Below, piece after piece: positions 26,141 through 33,245 of a stretch of 34,592 nt of DNA (the stretch's first letter is position 1; every line of letters starts with the position of its first letter). Both the position numbers and the translations under genes were made by a program. Source of the DNA: Rhodocyclaceae bacterium (GTDB taxonomy: Bacteria; Pseudomonadota; Gammaproteobacteria; Burkholderiales; Rhodocyclaceae); assembly GCA_020445665.1 (NCBI GenBank), contig JAGRGD010000137.1, positions 1 to 34,592 on the forward strand. Reading direction: 5' to 3'. The notes under the pieces were generated by a model, which saw only the letters and a program-made list of their open reading frames with translations, did no database searches and was not told the DNA's origin.

Positions 26141-27544
26141 TCAGTCGGCCGCGGCGGCCAGCGTGCCGCCGACGCGAAAGCGGCAGCTGAAGCGGGTCGT
26201 CCCCGCCGCCGAGCTGACGGCGATGTCGCCGCCGTGGGCGCGCACGATGGCCTGGGCGATGGCCAGGCCGAGGCCGGCGCCTTCGCTCTGGCGGTGGCGC
26301 GACGGGTCGGCCCGGTAGAAGCGGTCGAACAGGCGGGGCAGGGCGTCGGGTGGGATGTCCGCGCCGCGGTTGGTCACGCTGACGGCGATCTCGTCGGGGC
26401 CCGGTCGGGAGATGTCGACGCCGACCGCGCTGTTTGGCTCGGCGTGGCGGATCGCGTTGGAGACGAGGTTGGCCAGCGCCCGCCGCAACATCGGTCCGTT
26501 GCCGGTGAGCGTGGCCTCGCCGGCGCGCGACAGGCGGATGCCCCGATCCTCGGCCAGCGCCTCGAAGAAGGCGAGCAGCGCATCGACCTCGCGGTGCAGG
26601 TCCACCGGGCCGGGCTGGCCCGGCAGGCGCCCGTCGTCGGCCTTCGCCAGCAGCAGCATGTCGTCCACCATCCGCGACAGGCGCTCCACCTCCTCGAGCG
26701 TCGAGTGGAGCAGCTCCCGGTATTCGTCCCCGCTGCGGGACTTGCCTAGGGTCACCTCGGCCTGGGTGCGCAGGTTGGCCAGGGGCGTGCGCAGCTCGTG
26801 GGCGATGTCCGACGAGAACTCCGACAGGCGGCGGTAGCCGTCCTCGAGGCGCTGCAGCATGGCGTTGAAGGCCTCGGCCATCTGCAGCAGCTCGGCCGGC
26901 ACGTCGGTCGCCGGTACCCGCTCGGCGAGGCGGGTCGGCGCGATGGCCGTGATCTGGCGGGTCAGTCGGCGCAGCGGCAGCAGTCCGCTGCGGGCAACGA
27001 ACCAGCCCAGCACGCCCATGGCCAGCGCGACGGCGGCGATGGCCAGCCACAGGGCGCGCCGCAGGGCGGCCAGGAAGTGCTCGTGGTGGGTGATGTCCAG
27101 CAGGACCCCGACCCGCAGCTCGCCAATCGCCGGCAGGCCGCTGTCGATGCGCATCCCCAGCCCGCGGTAGCCGCGCTCGCTGTCCTTGAACTCGGTCGGC
27201 ACGTCGGCCGGCAAAGGGTGTTCGCGCAGGGTCTCGGCAAGGCGCTCGCCGACCGAGGCAAAGAGGATGTCGCCGTCCCTGTCCAGGAGCAGCACGCCCA
27301 GTTCGCCGTGGCCGACCAGCGAGCGGGCGAGCTCGGTGGGCAGCCGGTCGAAATCTTCGGCGGAGGCCTTGTCGGCGATCAGGTTGCGTACCAGCTCGAG
27401 TTTGCCCCGGATGTCGACCCGATCCTGTTCTTCGAAATGGTCCACCACCATCGCCGAGATCCACAGCCCGGCGGCGAACAGGATCAGGGCCGAGGCCGCC
27501 GCAAAGAGCAGCGCAATGCGCAGGGTGATCGACGGCGGGCGCAT
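26141..27544 (-). CDS. cusS: Heavy-metal (copper) sensor histidine kinase, CusS-like
   Basis: A 467-residue inner-membrane kinase. The first helix is at about residues 8-32, a periplasmic sensor domain spans about 33-160, a second helix lies at about 163-185, HAMP follows (about 187-240), and HisKA carries H249 (FSSDIAHELRTPLANL). The ATPase has an N box (ANLVSNAIRHAEP) and GAGLGLAIAQAIVRAHGG. The G1 region reads TNRGADIPPDALPRLFDRFYR, as is usual for the heavy-metal sensor kinase group (CusS/CopS/SilS). It overlaps cusR by one nt (TGATG), and the pair diverges from the copper efflux operon, so copper (or silver) is the likely signal. The periplasmic domain contains few Met or His residues that could be named as ligands with confidence. 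Confidence 0.92.
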   Translation of the reverse strand: MRPPSITLRIALLFAAASALILFAAGLWISAMVVDHFEEQDRVDIRGKLELVRNLIADKASAEDFDRLPTELARSLVGHGELGVLLLDRDGDILFASVGERLAETLREHPLPADVPTEFKDSERGYRGLGMRIDSGLPAIGELRVGVLLDITHHEHFLAALRRALWLAIAAVALAMGVLGWFVARSGLLPLRRLTRQITAIAPTRLAERVPATDVPAELLQMAEAFNAMLQRLEDGYRRLSEFSSDIAHELRTPLANLRTQAEVTLGKSRSGDEYRELLHSTLEEVERLSRMVDDMLLLAKADDGRLPGQPGPVDLHREVDALLAFFEALAEDRGIRLSRAGEATLTGNGPMLRRALANLVSNAIRHAEPNSAVGVDISRPGPDEIAVSVTNRGADIPPDALPRLFDRFYRADPSRHRQSEGAGLGLAIAQAIVRAHGGDIAVSSAAGTTRFSCRFRVGGTLAAAAD

Positions 27545-28224
27545 CAGTCGCCGGGCGCCTCGAGGACATAGCCCATGCCGCGCACGGTGCGGATCAGTCG
27601 CTGCCCGAACGGCTCATCCACCTTGGCGCGCAGGCGCCGCACGGCCACGTCGATGACGTTGGTGTCGCTGTCGAAGTTCATGTCCCAGACCTGGGAGGCG
27701 ATCAGCGAGCGGGGCAGCACCTCGCCCTGGCGCCGCAGCAGCAGCTCGAGCAGGGCGAACTCCTTGGCCGTGAGGTCGATGCGCTGCCCGTCGCGGGTCA
27801 CCCGCCGGCGCAGCAGATCGAGCTCGAGACCGGCAAGGCCGAGCACGGTCGGTTCGCTACCTGCCCGGCCGCGACGGAGCAGGGTGCGGACGCGCGCCAG
27901 CAGCTCCGAAAAGGCGAAGGGCTTGACGAGGTAGTCGTCGGCCCCGAGCTCGAGGCCGCGGACCCGGTCCTCGACCTGATCGCGGGCGGTGAGGAACAGC
28001 ACCGGCACGTCGCGCCCGGCGCCGCGGAGCGATTCGAGCACCTGCCATCCCGACAGGCCCGGCAGCATCACGTCGAGGACGATCAGGTCGTGTTCGGCCG
28101 TCAGGGCCGCATGAAGGCCGTCCGCGCCGTTGCGCTGCAGGTCGGTGGTGAAGCCGGCCTCCGACAGCCCCTGGCGCAGGTAGTCGCCGGTCTTGGTTTC
28201 GTCCTCGATGATCAGGATCTTCAT
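27544..28224 (-). CDS. cusR: Copper response regulator, OmpR family, CusR/CopR-like
   Basis: A 226-residue response regulator. The receiver (1-120) has E7-D8, phospho-acceptor D51 ([10 protein letters not shown]), T-loop FLTARD and K in [10 protein letters not shown]. The OmpR-type winged helix (about 128-222) includes [26 protein letters not shown] and [15 protein letters not shown]...[11 protein letters not shown]. This pattern is typical of CusR/CopR/IrlR. The ATG at 28224 gives the standard MKILIIEDE start; an in-frame ATG at 28266 is rejected. It should bind the palindrome at 28296-28315 and activate the divergent copper genes, perhaps also itself. Confidence 0.93.
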   Translation of the reverse strand: MKILIIEDETKTGDYLRQGLSEAGFTTDLQRNGADGLHAALTAEHDLIVLDVMLPGLSGWQVLESLRGAGRDVPVLFLTARDQVEDRVRGLELGADDYLVKPFAFSELLARVRTLLRRGRAGSEPTVLGLAGLELDLLRRRVTRDGQRIDLTAKEFALLELLLRRQGEVLPRSLIASQVWDMNFDSDTNVIDVAVRRLRAKVDEPFGQRLIRTVRGMGYVLEAPGD

Positions 28225-28295
28225 GTTCTTCTGTGTCGCGACGGTGCGCGGAAACTGCGTCGCCATTGTCGCCGAAGCGCCGTCCGACGTCCCCT

Positions 28296-28315
28296 GGATT
28301 ACGGATTTGTAATCC
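28296..28315. promoter_or_regulatory. CusR/CopR-type copper box
   Basis: GGATTAC (28296-28302), 6 nt, GTAATCC (28309-28315) is a perfect inverted repeat. The inner ATTAC...TTGTAAT closely follows the known cop box ATTACA-N-TTGTAAT pattern bound by CopR/CusR regulators. Its centre is about 82 nt from both the cusR ATG and the cupredoxin ATG. It is the probable operator for the whole copper operon. Confidence 0.75.
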
Positions 28316-28387
28316 CGATGTCAGGCTGGCGTCGACCGCCGCACCGCATCATGGCGCGGTTTGCATTGGAATCGGAGTGCTCGCGCC

Positions 28388-28885
28388 ATGAAGCGACTCG
28401 TTTTCGTCGGTGTCCTCGCCGCCCTGTCCTGCCCGCTGGCTGCCGTCGCCCATGGCACCAACAAGCACGCCCCGGCCACCGCCGATTCCGCCCTGGCGCC
28501 GGAACAGCACCCCTGGGGGATCGCGGGCGCGGCGAAGACCGTCGATCGCGAGGTGGACATCACGATGTCCGACACGATGCGCTTCACGCCCGATCGCCTG
28601 AGCGTGCGTGAGGGCGAGACGGTCCGCTTCCGCATCGCCAACGCCGGCAAGCTGATGCACGAGATGGTCATCGGCACGCCTGGGGCGCTGGCCGAGCATG
28701 CCGCGCTGATGAAGCGCTTCCCGAACATGGAGCATGACTCGCCCTATATGGCCCACGTGCCGGCCGGGACCGACGGAACCATCACCTGGACCTTCAACCG
28801 CGCCGGTGAGTTCGAGTTCGCCTGCCTCATCCCCGGCCATTTCGAGGCCGGGATGATCGGCGCCATCGTCGTCGAGGCGCGCTGA
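28388..28885 (+). CDS. Periplasmic cupredoxin (plastocyanin-like copper protein)
   Basis: A 165-residue exported protein. The signal peptide is MKRLVFVGVLAALSCPLAAVAHG (cleavage around residue 21). The cupredoxin fold follows, with a full type-1 copper ligand set: H91 (KLMHEMVIG), C146, H151 and M156 (FACLIPGHFEAGM). Many copper-resistance clusters have such a protein, thought to bind or shuttle copper and possibly to transfer electrons in the periplasm. A GGAG site lies ten nt before the ATG at 28388. It is the first gene after the copper box and abuts the cytochrome c gene with no gap (TGA then GTG), suggesting the two act together. Confidence 0.9.
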   Translation: MKRLVFVGVLAALSCPLAAVAHGTNKHAPATADSALAPEQHPWGIAGAAKTVDREVDITMSDTMRFTPDRLSVREGETVRFRIANAGKLMHEMVIGTPGALAEHAALMKRFPNMEHDSPYMAHVPAGTDGTITWTFNRAGEFEFACLIPGHFEAGMIGAIVVEAR

Positions 28886-29386
28886 GTGCCGACCGGGCCG
28901 TCAGAGCCGACCGATCCGGCAGACGAACTGCCGTCGGTTGTACCGTGGCTCCTTGCCGCCGCGCTTGCGGCCTGCGTGCTCGGCGGGCTGGCGTGGTGGG
29001 CCGCCGGCGACGGGCCCCTGATCGATCCGACCGATGCCGCGTCCGTCGCTCGCGGCGAGGGCCTTTACCGCGAGCACTGCGCCAGCTGTCACGGAGCCGA
29101 TCTGGCCGGGCAGCCGAACTGGCGCGTGCGCGGCCCCGACGGCAAGTTGCCGGCCCCGCCCCACGATACCAGCGGACACACCTGGCACCACCCCGACGCG
29201 ATGCTGTTCGGCATGGTCAAGGAGGGCTTCCAGAGCGGGCGCTATGCGCCGCCGGGCTACCGCAGCGACATGCCGGGCTACGGCGACCGCCTCACGGACG
29301 AGGAGATCGTCGCGGTCCTGGCCTACATCAAGAGCACCTGGCCCGAGGCACAGCGCGCCCATCAGGCCGCCTTGTCCCGACCCTGA
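28886..29386 (+). CDS. Membrane-anchored monohaem cytochrome c
   Basis: A 166-residue protein with a short N-terminal tail, one hydrophobic helix (about residues 18-42: VVPWLLAAALAACVLGGLAWWA) as uncleaved anchor, then a class I cytochrome c domain. The haem site is CASCH (about residues 65-69, EHCASCHGADLAG), and the distal Met is probably in DMPGYGDRLTDEEIVAVLAYIKS. The start is GTG at 28886, directly after the cupredoxin stop, so translation is coupled. It is likely the electron partner of the cupredoxin; a role in periplasmic Cu(I) oxidation is possible but is inference. Confidence 0.88.
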   Translation: MPTGPSEPTDPADELPSVVPWLLAAALAACVLGGLAWWAAGDGPLIDPTDAASVARGEGLYREHCASCHGADLAGQPNWRVRGPDGKLPAPPHDTSGHTWHHPDAMLFGMVKEGFQSGRYAPPGYRSDMPGYGDRLTDEEIVAVLAYIKSTWPEAQRAHQAALSRP

Positions 29387-29424
29387 CCGCCACCCCTTCG
29401 ACAAGACACTGACAGGAGACGACC

Positions 29425-29763
29425 ATGACTTTCACGCGTTCCGCCTTCGTCCTCGCCCTGCTGGGCACGCTCGCCGCGGGCCCCGCGCTCGCCGACTCGA
29501 GCCACGCCGGCCACGGCAACGGCACCATGGCCATGGATGGCGCGATGGCCGATGGTCTGGTCCGCAAGGTGGACAAGGCCGCCGGCAAGCTCACGATCAA
29601 GCACGGCCCCCTTAAGGCCCTCAACATGCCGCCGATGACGATGGTCTTCCGGGTCGCTTCTCCAGAGCTCCTCGACGGCGTCAAGGCCGGTGACAAGGTG
29701 AAGTTCGTCGCCCAGGATGTGGATGGGGCGCTGACCGTCACCGAGCTGCACGGCGCCAAGTAG
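29425..29763 (+). CDS. cusF: CusF-like periplasmic copper-binding protein
   Basis: A 112-residue exported protein with a signal peptide (residues 1-23, ending ALA-DSS), a His/Met-rich segment (SHAGHGNGTMAMDGAMADG) and the CusF beta-barrel. In E. coli CusF the Cu(I)/Ag(I) site is H36, W44, M47 and M49. Here the equivalents at the same spacing are H60, M68, M71 and M73, so the capping Trp is replaced by Met. It probably delivers Cu(I) to CusB. An AGGAG site precedes the ATG at 29425. Confidence 0.88.
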   Translation: MTFTRSAFVLALLGTLAAGPALADSSHAGHGNGTMAMDGAMADGLVRKVDKAAGKLTIKHGPLKALNMPPMTMVFRVASPELLDGVKAGDKVKFVAQDVDGALTVTELHGAK

Positions 29764-29773
29764 GGACCGGCCC

Positions 29774-31039
29774 ATGCTCCGCCGCGCGACCTCTGCCTGG
29801 CTGACCGGCCTGCTGCTCGGCTTCTCGGGGGGGCTGTGGGCCGCCGAGCCGACTCCCGGCGCCGATCTCGCCAGCCTGCTGGCCTATGCGCGCGAGCACA
29901 ACCCCGAGCTGCAGGCCCGTGCCGCCGATGTCGGCGCCGAGCGGGCGCGCATCGACGCGGCCACGGCGCTGCCCGACCCGCGGGTGCAGGTGGAGCTGAT
30001 GGATGTCACCAACGAGGTGGCCGGCGGCGGTGCCTCGCTGCTGCCCGGCGACGTGGGGGTGACCCGATACCGGCTGATCCAGCCGCTGCCGTACTTCGGT
30101 AAGCTGGCCCTGCGGGGCGAGCTGGCGGCGCGGCGTGCGGAGCGCGGCGAAGCGCGGCTCGACGTGGCGCGGGTCGACATCGAGGCGGCGATCGCGGCGG
30201 CGTATGTGCGCTACTACCGGGCGGTGTCGCAGGGGCGCATCCAGCGCGAGACCCTGGCCCTGCTCGAGGCCCTCGAGCGGCTCGTGCTGACCCGCTACGG
30301 TGTCGGCCTGGTGCCGCAGCAGGACGCGGTTCGGGTCCAGGCCGAGATCACCGCGGTCAAGATCGACCTGCTCGAGACCGAACGACTCGTCGAGGACGCC
30401 CGGGTCAGCGTCAATGCCGCGCTGCCGCGGTCGCCCGACGCGCCGCTGGCGGTGCCCGAGGCCCTGCCGGCGATGGCGCCGGTCGGTGCCTTCGACGCAT
30501 TGGCGGCCCGCGCCCGCGAGCGGGCGCCGCTGCTGGCGAGCCTGCGCAGCGACATCGCGATGGCCGAGGCCGAGCAGGCCATCGTCACCCGCGAGCGCTA
30601 CCCGGACTTCGCGCTGGGCCTCACCAACAACCGCCCGAAGCAGGGCGACGCGACCTGGGACGTGATGCTCGAGGTCACGATCCCGCTGCAGCAGAGCCGG
30701 CGACGCAGCGACGAGGCCAGCGCCGGCCAGCGGGTGCTGGCGGCCCGCGCCCGCGTCGAAGCCGAGGCCGCGCGCATCGACGGCCAGCTGGGGCGGGCCG
30801 TGGCGGCGTTCCGCTCGGCCCGGGACAAGGCCGAGATGCTGTCGCGCACGCTGTTGCCCCAGTCGCAGGCCAACCTGGAGGCGGCCGAGGCGGGCTACGA
30901 GAGCGGGCGCATCAACTTCAACACCCTGATCGAGGCGGAGCGCCAGATCCTGCGCACGCGGCTGGCACTGCTGGCGGCGCGGACCGACGCCAGGCTCCAG
31001 CAGGTGGAAATCCAACGTTTGACAGGGGCCGAATGGTGA
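29774..31039 (+). CDS. cusC: TolC-family outer-membrane efflux protein, CusC-like
   Basis: A 421-residue outer-membrane channel subunit. A signal peptide lies at residues 1-23 (LTGLLLGFSGGLWAAEP). Two outer-membrane efflux (OEP) repeats follow, with the typical long alpha-helical segments and strands, for example LLAYAREHNPELQARAADVGAERARIDAATALPDPRV and EAAEAGYESGRINFNTLIEAERQILRTR. It forms the exit duct of the tripartite CusCBA pump. It starts 10 nt after the cusF stop and overlaps cusB by seven nt. Confidence 0.9.
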   Translation: MLRRATSAWLTGLLLGFSGGLWAAEPTPGADLASLLAYAREHNPELQARAADVGAERARIDAATALPDPRVQVELMDVTNEVAGGGASLLPGDVGVTRYRLIQPLPYFGKLALRGELAARRAERGEARLDVARVDIEAAIAAAYVRYYRAVSQGRIQRETLALLEALERLVLTRYGVGLVPQQDAVRVQAEITAVKIDLLETERLVEDARVSVNAALPRSPDAPLAVPEALPAMAPVGAFDALAARARERAPLLASLRSDIAMAEAEQAIVTRERYPDFALGLTNNRPKQGDATWDVMLEVTIPLQQSRRRSDEASAGQRVLAARARVEAEAARIDGQLGRAVAAFRSARDKAEMLSRTLLPQSQANLEAAEAGYESGRINFNTLIEAERQILRTRLALLAARTDARLQQVEIQRLTGAEW

Positions 31040-32568
31040 GTCGTGCGACAGGCGTGACGATCGGCGCGATTCTGGTGGCCGCCGCGCTGGCGGGGGGCTA
31101 CTGGCTGGGCGCGCGGGGCAACGGGGCGGCGATGCCGGCCATGGTGGGAGGCGGCGGCGCAGCGCCGACCGAGGCGTCGACGTCCGGCGAAGGCGCGGCC
31201 GAGGCGCCGGCCGGCGAGCGCAAGATCCTCTACTACCGCAATCCGATGGGCCTGCCGGACACCTCGCCGGTGCCCAAGCAGGACTCCATGGGCATGGACT
31301 ACATCCCGGTCTACGAGGGCGAGGGGCCGGACGACTCCGGCGCCGTGGCGGTCAGCCCGGTGCGGATGCAGACCCTCGGCGTCAAGACCGCCCGGGTCGC
31401 CCGCACGGTGCTCGACGCCGCGGTGCGTTCGGTCGGTCGGGTCGAGGTCAACGAGCGGCGCATCCACGACGTGGCGCCGCGCTTCGAAGGCTGGATCGAG
31501 CGCCTCCATGTGGACGCCACCGGCGACCCGGTGCGCCGGGGCCAGGCCCTGTTCTCCGTCTATAGCCCGGAGCTGGTGTCGGCGCGCAAGGAACTGGCCA
31601 TCGCCAGCGCGCTGGCCGACGCCGCAGCGGAGGGTGACCCGGCCGCCCGCGACGGCGCCCGGCGCCTGGCCGAGGCGGCCCGCGAGCGCCTGCGGAACTG
31701 GGACGTGCCCGGCGCCACCCGCAGCAAGGACGAGCGCATCACCTTCACCGCGCCGGCCTCCGGCATCGTCCTCGACAAGAAGGCCGTCGCCGGCATGCGC
31801 TTCATGCCCGGCGAGGCCATCTACCGGATCGCCGACCTCTCCTCGGTGTGGATCATCGCCGATGTGTATGAACAGGACCTGGCCCGCATCGCAGTCGGCC
31901 AGGCGGCCGAGGTGACCATCGACGCCTTCCCGGACCGCCGCTTCGAGGCACGCGTCACCTACCTCTACCCAACCCTCAACGCGCCGACCCGCACCACCCC
32001 GGTCCGCCTCGAGCTGGCCAACCCGGAGGGCCTGCTGCGCCCCGGCATGTTCGCCCACGTGGACATCGCCGCCGCCGGCGCCGAGCCGCGCCTCGCGGTG
32101 CCCGAGTCGGCGGTGATCGACAGCGGCGAGCGCCAGGTGGTGCTGCTCGCCCAGGGCGAGGGCCGCTTCAAGCCGGTCGAGGTCCGCCTCGGGGTGCGCG
32201 GCTCGGACAACATCGAGGTCCTCGAGGGCCTGGCCGAGAACGACGAGGTGGTCGTCTCCGCCAACTTCCTGATCGACGCCGAGAGCAACCTCCAGGCCGC
32301 CCTGGCCGGCTTCAGCGAGGCCGAGGCGAGCGTGCCGGTCTATGAAGCCACCGGCTCGCTGGAGGACATCTTCGACGACGGTACGGTGATGATGAATCAC
32401 GACCCGATTCCGGCGCTCCAGTGGCCGGCCATGACGATGGAGTTCGGCCTCGAGTCGAAGTCCGTGCTCGAGGGCGTGACGCCCGGCGAGCCGCTGACCT
32501 TCCGCTTCGAGGACCGGGGCAACGGGGCGTTCGTCGTCACCGAGGTCGAGAAGCGGGGTGGGCAGTGA
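31033..32568 (+). CDS. cusB: RND periplasmic adaptor CusB with N-terminal metal-binding and C-terminal CusF-like domains
   Basis: A 511-residue membrane-fusion protein. An N-terminal anchor/signal lies at about residues 8-27. A heavy-metal-binding domain spans about 64-95 (ILYYRNPMGLPDTSPVPKQDSMGMDYIPVYE). The lipoyl/hairpin/beta-barrel core is at about 105-420 (APRFEGWIERLHVDATGDPVRRGQ, FTAPASGIVLDKKAVAGMRFMPGEAIYRIADLSSVWI). A fused CusF-like domain ends the protein, with an intact Cu(I) site: H456, W464, M467 and M469. This fused domain keeps the Trp that the separate CusF has lost. The protein links CusA to CusC and hands metal to CusA. The cusA gene does not follow directly: repeats and a DUF559 gene intervene. 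Confidence 0.93.
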   Translation: MVSRATGVTIGAILVAAALAGGYWLGARGNGAAMPAMVGGGGAAPTEASTSGEGAAEAPAGERKILYYRNPMGLPDTSPVPKQDSMGMDYIPVYEGEGPDDSGAVAVSPVRMQTLGVKTARVARTVLDAAVRSVGRVEVNERRIHDVAPRFEGWIERLHVDATGDPVRRGQALFSVYSPELVSARKELAIASALADAAAEGDPAARDGARRLAEAARERLRNWDVPGATRSKDERITFTAPASGIVLDKKAVAGMRFMPGEAIYRIADLSSVWIIADVYEQDLARIAVGQAAEVTIDAFPDRRFEARVTYLYPTLNAPTRTTPVRLELANPEGLLRPGMFAHVDIAAAGAEPRLAVPESAVIDSGERQVVLLAQGEGRFKPVEVRLGVRGSDNIEVLEGLAENDEVVVSANFLIDAESNLQAALAGFSEAEASVPVYEATGSLEDIFDDGTVMMNHDPIPALQWPAMTMEFGLESKSVLEGVTPGEPLTFRFEDRGNGAFVVTEVEKRGGQ

Positions 32569-32588
32569 TCGTTCGCCCTGTCGGCTGG

Positions 32589-32632
32589 CTCAACCGCATC
32601 CCCCTCCCATCCTCCCCCTTGAAGGGGGAGGG
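32589..32632 (+). repeat. 44-nt dispersed repeat unit, copy B
   Basis: CTCAACCGCATCCCCCTCC (32589-32607), 10 nt, CTTGAAGGGGGAGGG (32618-32632). It has the same layout as the 4199-4242 copy. It contains a perfect 10-bp stem: CCTCCCCCTT (32611-32620), one base, AAGGGGGAGG (32622-32631). It lies 20 nt after the cusB stop. Confidence 0.8.
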
Positions 32633-32750
32633 GGTGGGCATTTGGGCGCTGAGGCTGACGTCCGACGGTGTCGCGCGGCCCCTCGGGCTGCGCTCGCACG
32701 CTTGCCTGCTGGGTGGCCGGCGCAGCGCAACCAAGGCCCGCGCCGTCATC
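32633..32750. other. Spacer between inverted repeat copies, no gene seen
   Basis: The 118 nt between copies B and C, and the 85 nt from copy C to 32879, hold no convincing reading frame with a start and ribosome-binding site. The open frames crossing it run through the repeat palindromes in low-complexity Pro/Gly/Arg sequence. The non-coding stretch after cusB (32569-32879, 311 nt) is thus occupied by the repeat pair and spacer. Confidence 0.5.
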
Positions 32751-32794
32751 CCCTCCCCCTTCAAGGGGGAGGTCGGGAGGGGGATGGGGTTAGC
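32751..32794 (-). repeat. 44-nt dispersed repeat unit, copy C (inverted)
   Basis: Read on the minus strand: AACCCCATCCCCCTCC (32791-32776), 10 nt, CTTGAAGGGGGAGGG (32765-32751), with the same internal spacing as copies A and B. It forms an inverted pair with copy B across a spacer of about 118 nt. Its stem CCTCCCCCTT / AAGGGGGAGG (32752-32772) is perfect. It lies 85 nt upstream of the DUF559 ATG at 32880. Confidence 0.8.
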
Positions 32795-32879
32795 CGAGAG
32801 AAGCGTAAAGGTTGATGCGAATGGCATGAATGTCCCCGCCCGCGTTATCCTGCCCACCCGCTCCACGCCCCCCGACCCG

Positions 32880-33245
32880 ATGAAGGGACAAGCCAACCCG
32901 GCCCTGCGCCGTCACAAGCCCCAGCGCGCGCTGCGGCGGCGGTCCACGGACGCGGAGCGCCTCCTCTGGCGCCACCTGCGCGGTCGTCAGCTCGGTGGCA
33001 TGCGCTTCCGCCGCCAGCACCCGTTTCTCGACTACGTGCTCGACTTCGTCTGCCTCGAGGCCCGGCTGGTGGTCGAGCTGGACGGTGGGCAGCACCTCGA
33101 TTCGACCGAAGACGCCGCCCGCGATGCCCGCCTGCGCGCCGCAGGATTCGACGTGCTGCGTTTCTGGAACCACGAGGTGCTGGGCGAGACCGAGGCGGTG
33201 CTGACGCGCCTACACCTCGCCCTGGCAGAACGGAGCGATCGCTGA
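32880..33245 (+). CDS. DUF559 domain protein (Vsr/PD-(D/E)XK endonuclease-like)
   Basis: A 121-residue basic protein made almost wholly of a DUF559 domain. Typical motifs are [19 protein letters not shown] (about residues 22-40), [30 protein letters not shown] (43-72), and [21 protein letters not shown] (88-108). The likely metal/catalytic residues are E26, D55, E66 and D68, followed by QH at 71-72, matching the Vsr-like PD-(D/E)XK nuclease plan. Biological role is not established for the family. The start at 32880 gives the usual N-terminus but lacks a ribosome-binding site; ATG 32826, in frame, has AAAGG upstream. Its TGA overlaps the cusA ATG (TGATG). Nothing about it suggests copper; it looks like a passenger. 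Confidence 0.85.
   Translation: MKGQANPALRRHKPQRALRRRSTDAERLLWRHLRGRQLGGMRFRRQHPFLDYVLDFVCLEARLVVELDGGQHLDSTEDAARDARLRAAGFDVLRFWNHEVLGETEAVLTRLHLALAERSDR

Noticed and set aside
32589-32794. Repeat pair as a CRISPR or insertion-sequence terminus
   Set aside because: There are only two units, in inverted orientation, with no regular spacers and no transposase gene; a REP/BIME-like pair fits better.
32421-32825. Upstream extension of the DUF559 frame into cusB
   Set aside because: It runs out of frame through the cusB 3' end and through the palindromic repeats; the DUF559 family start is at or near 32880.
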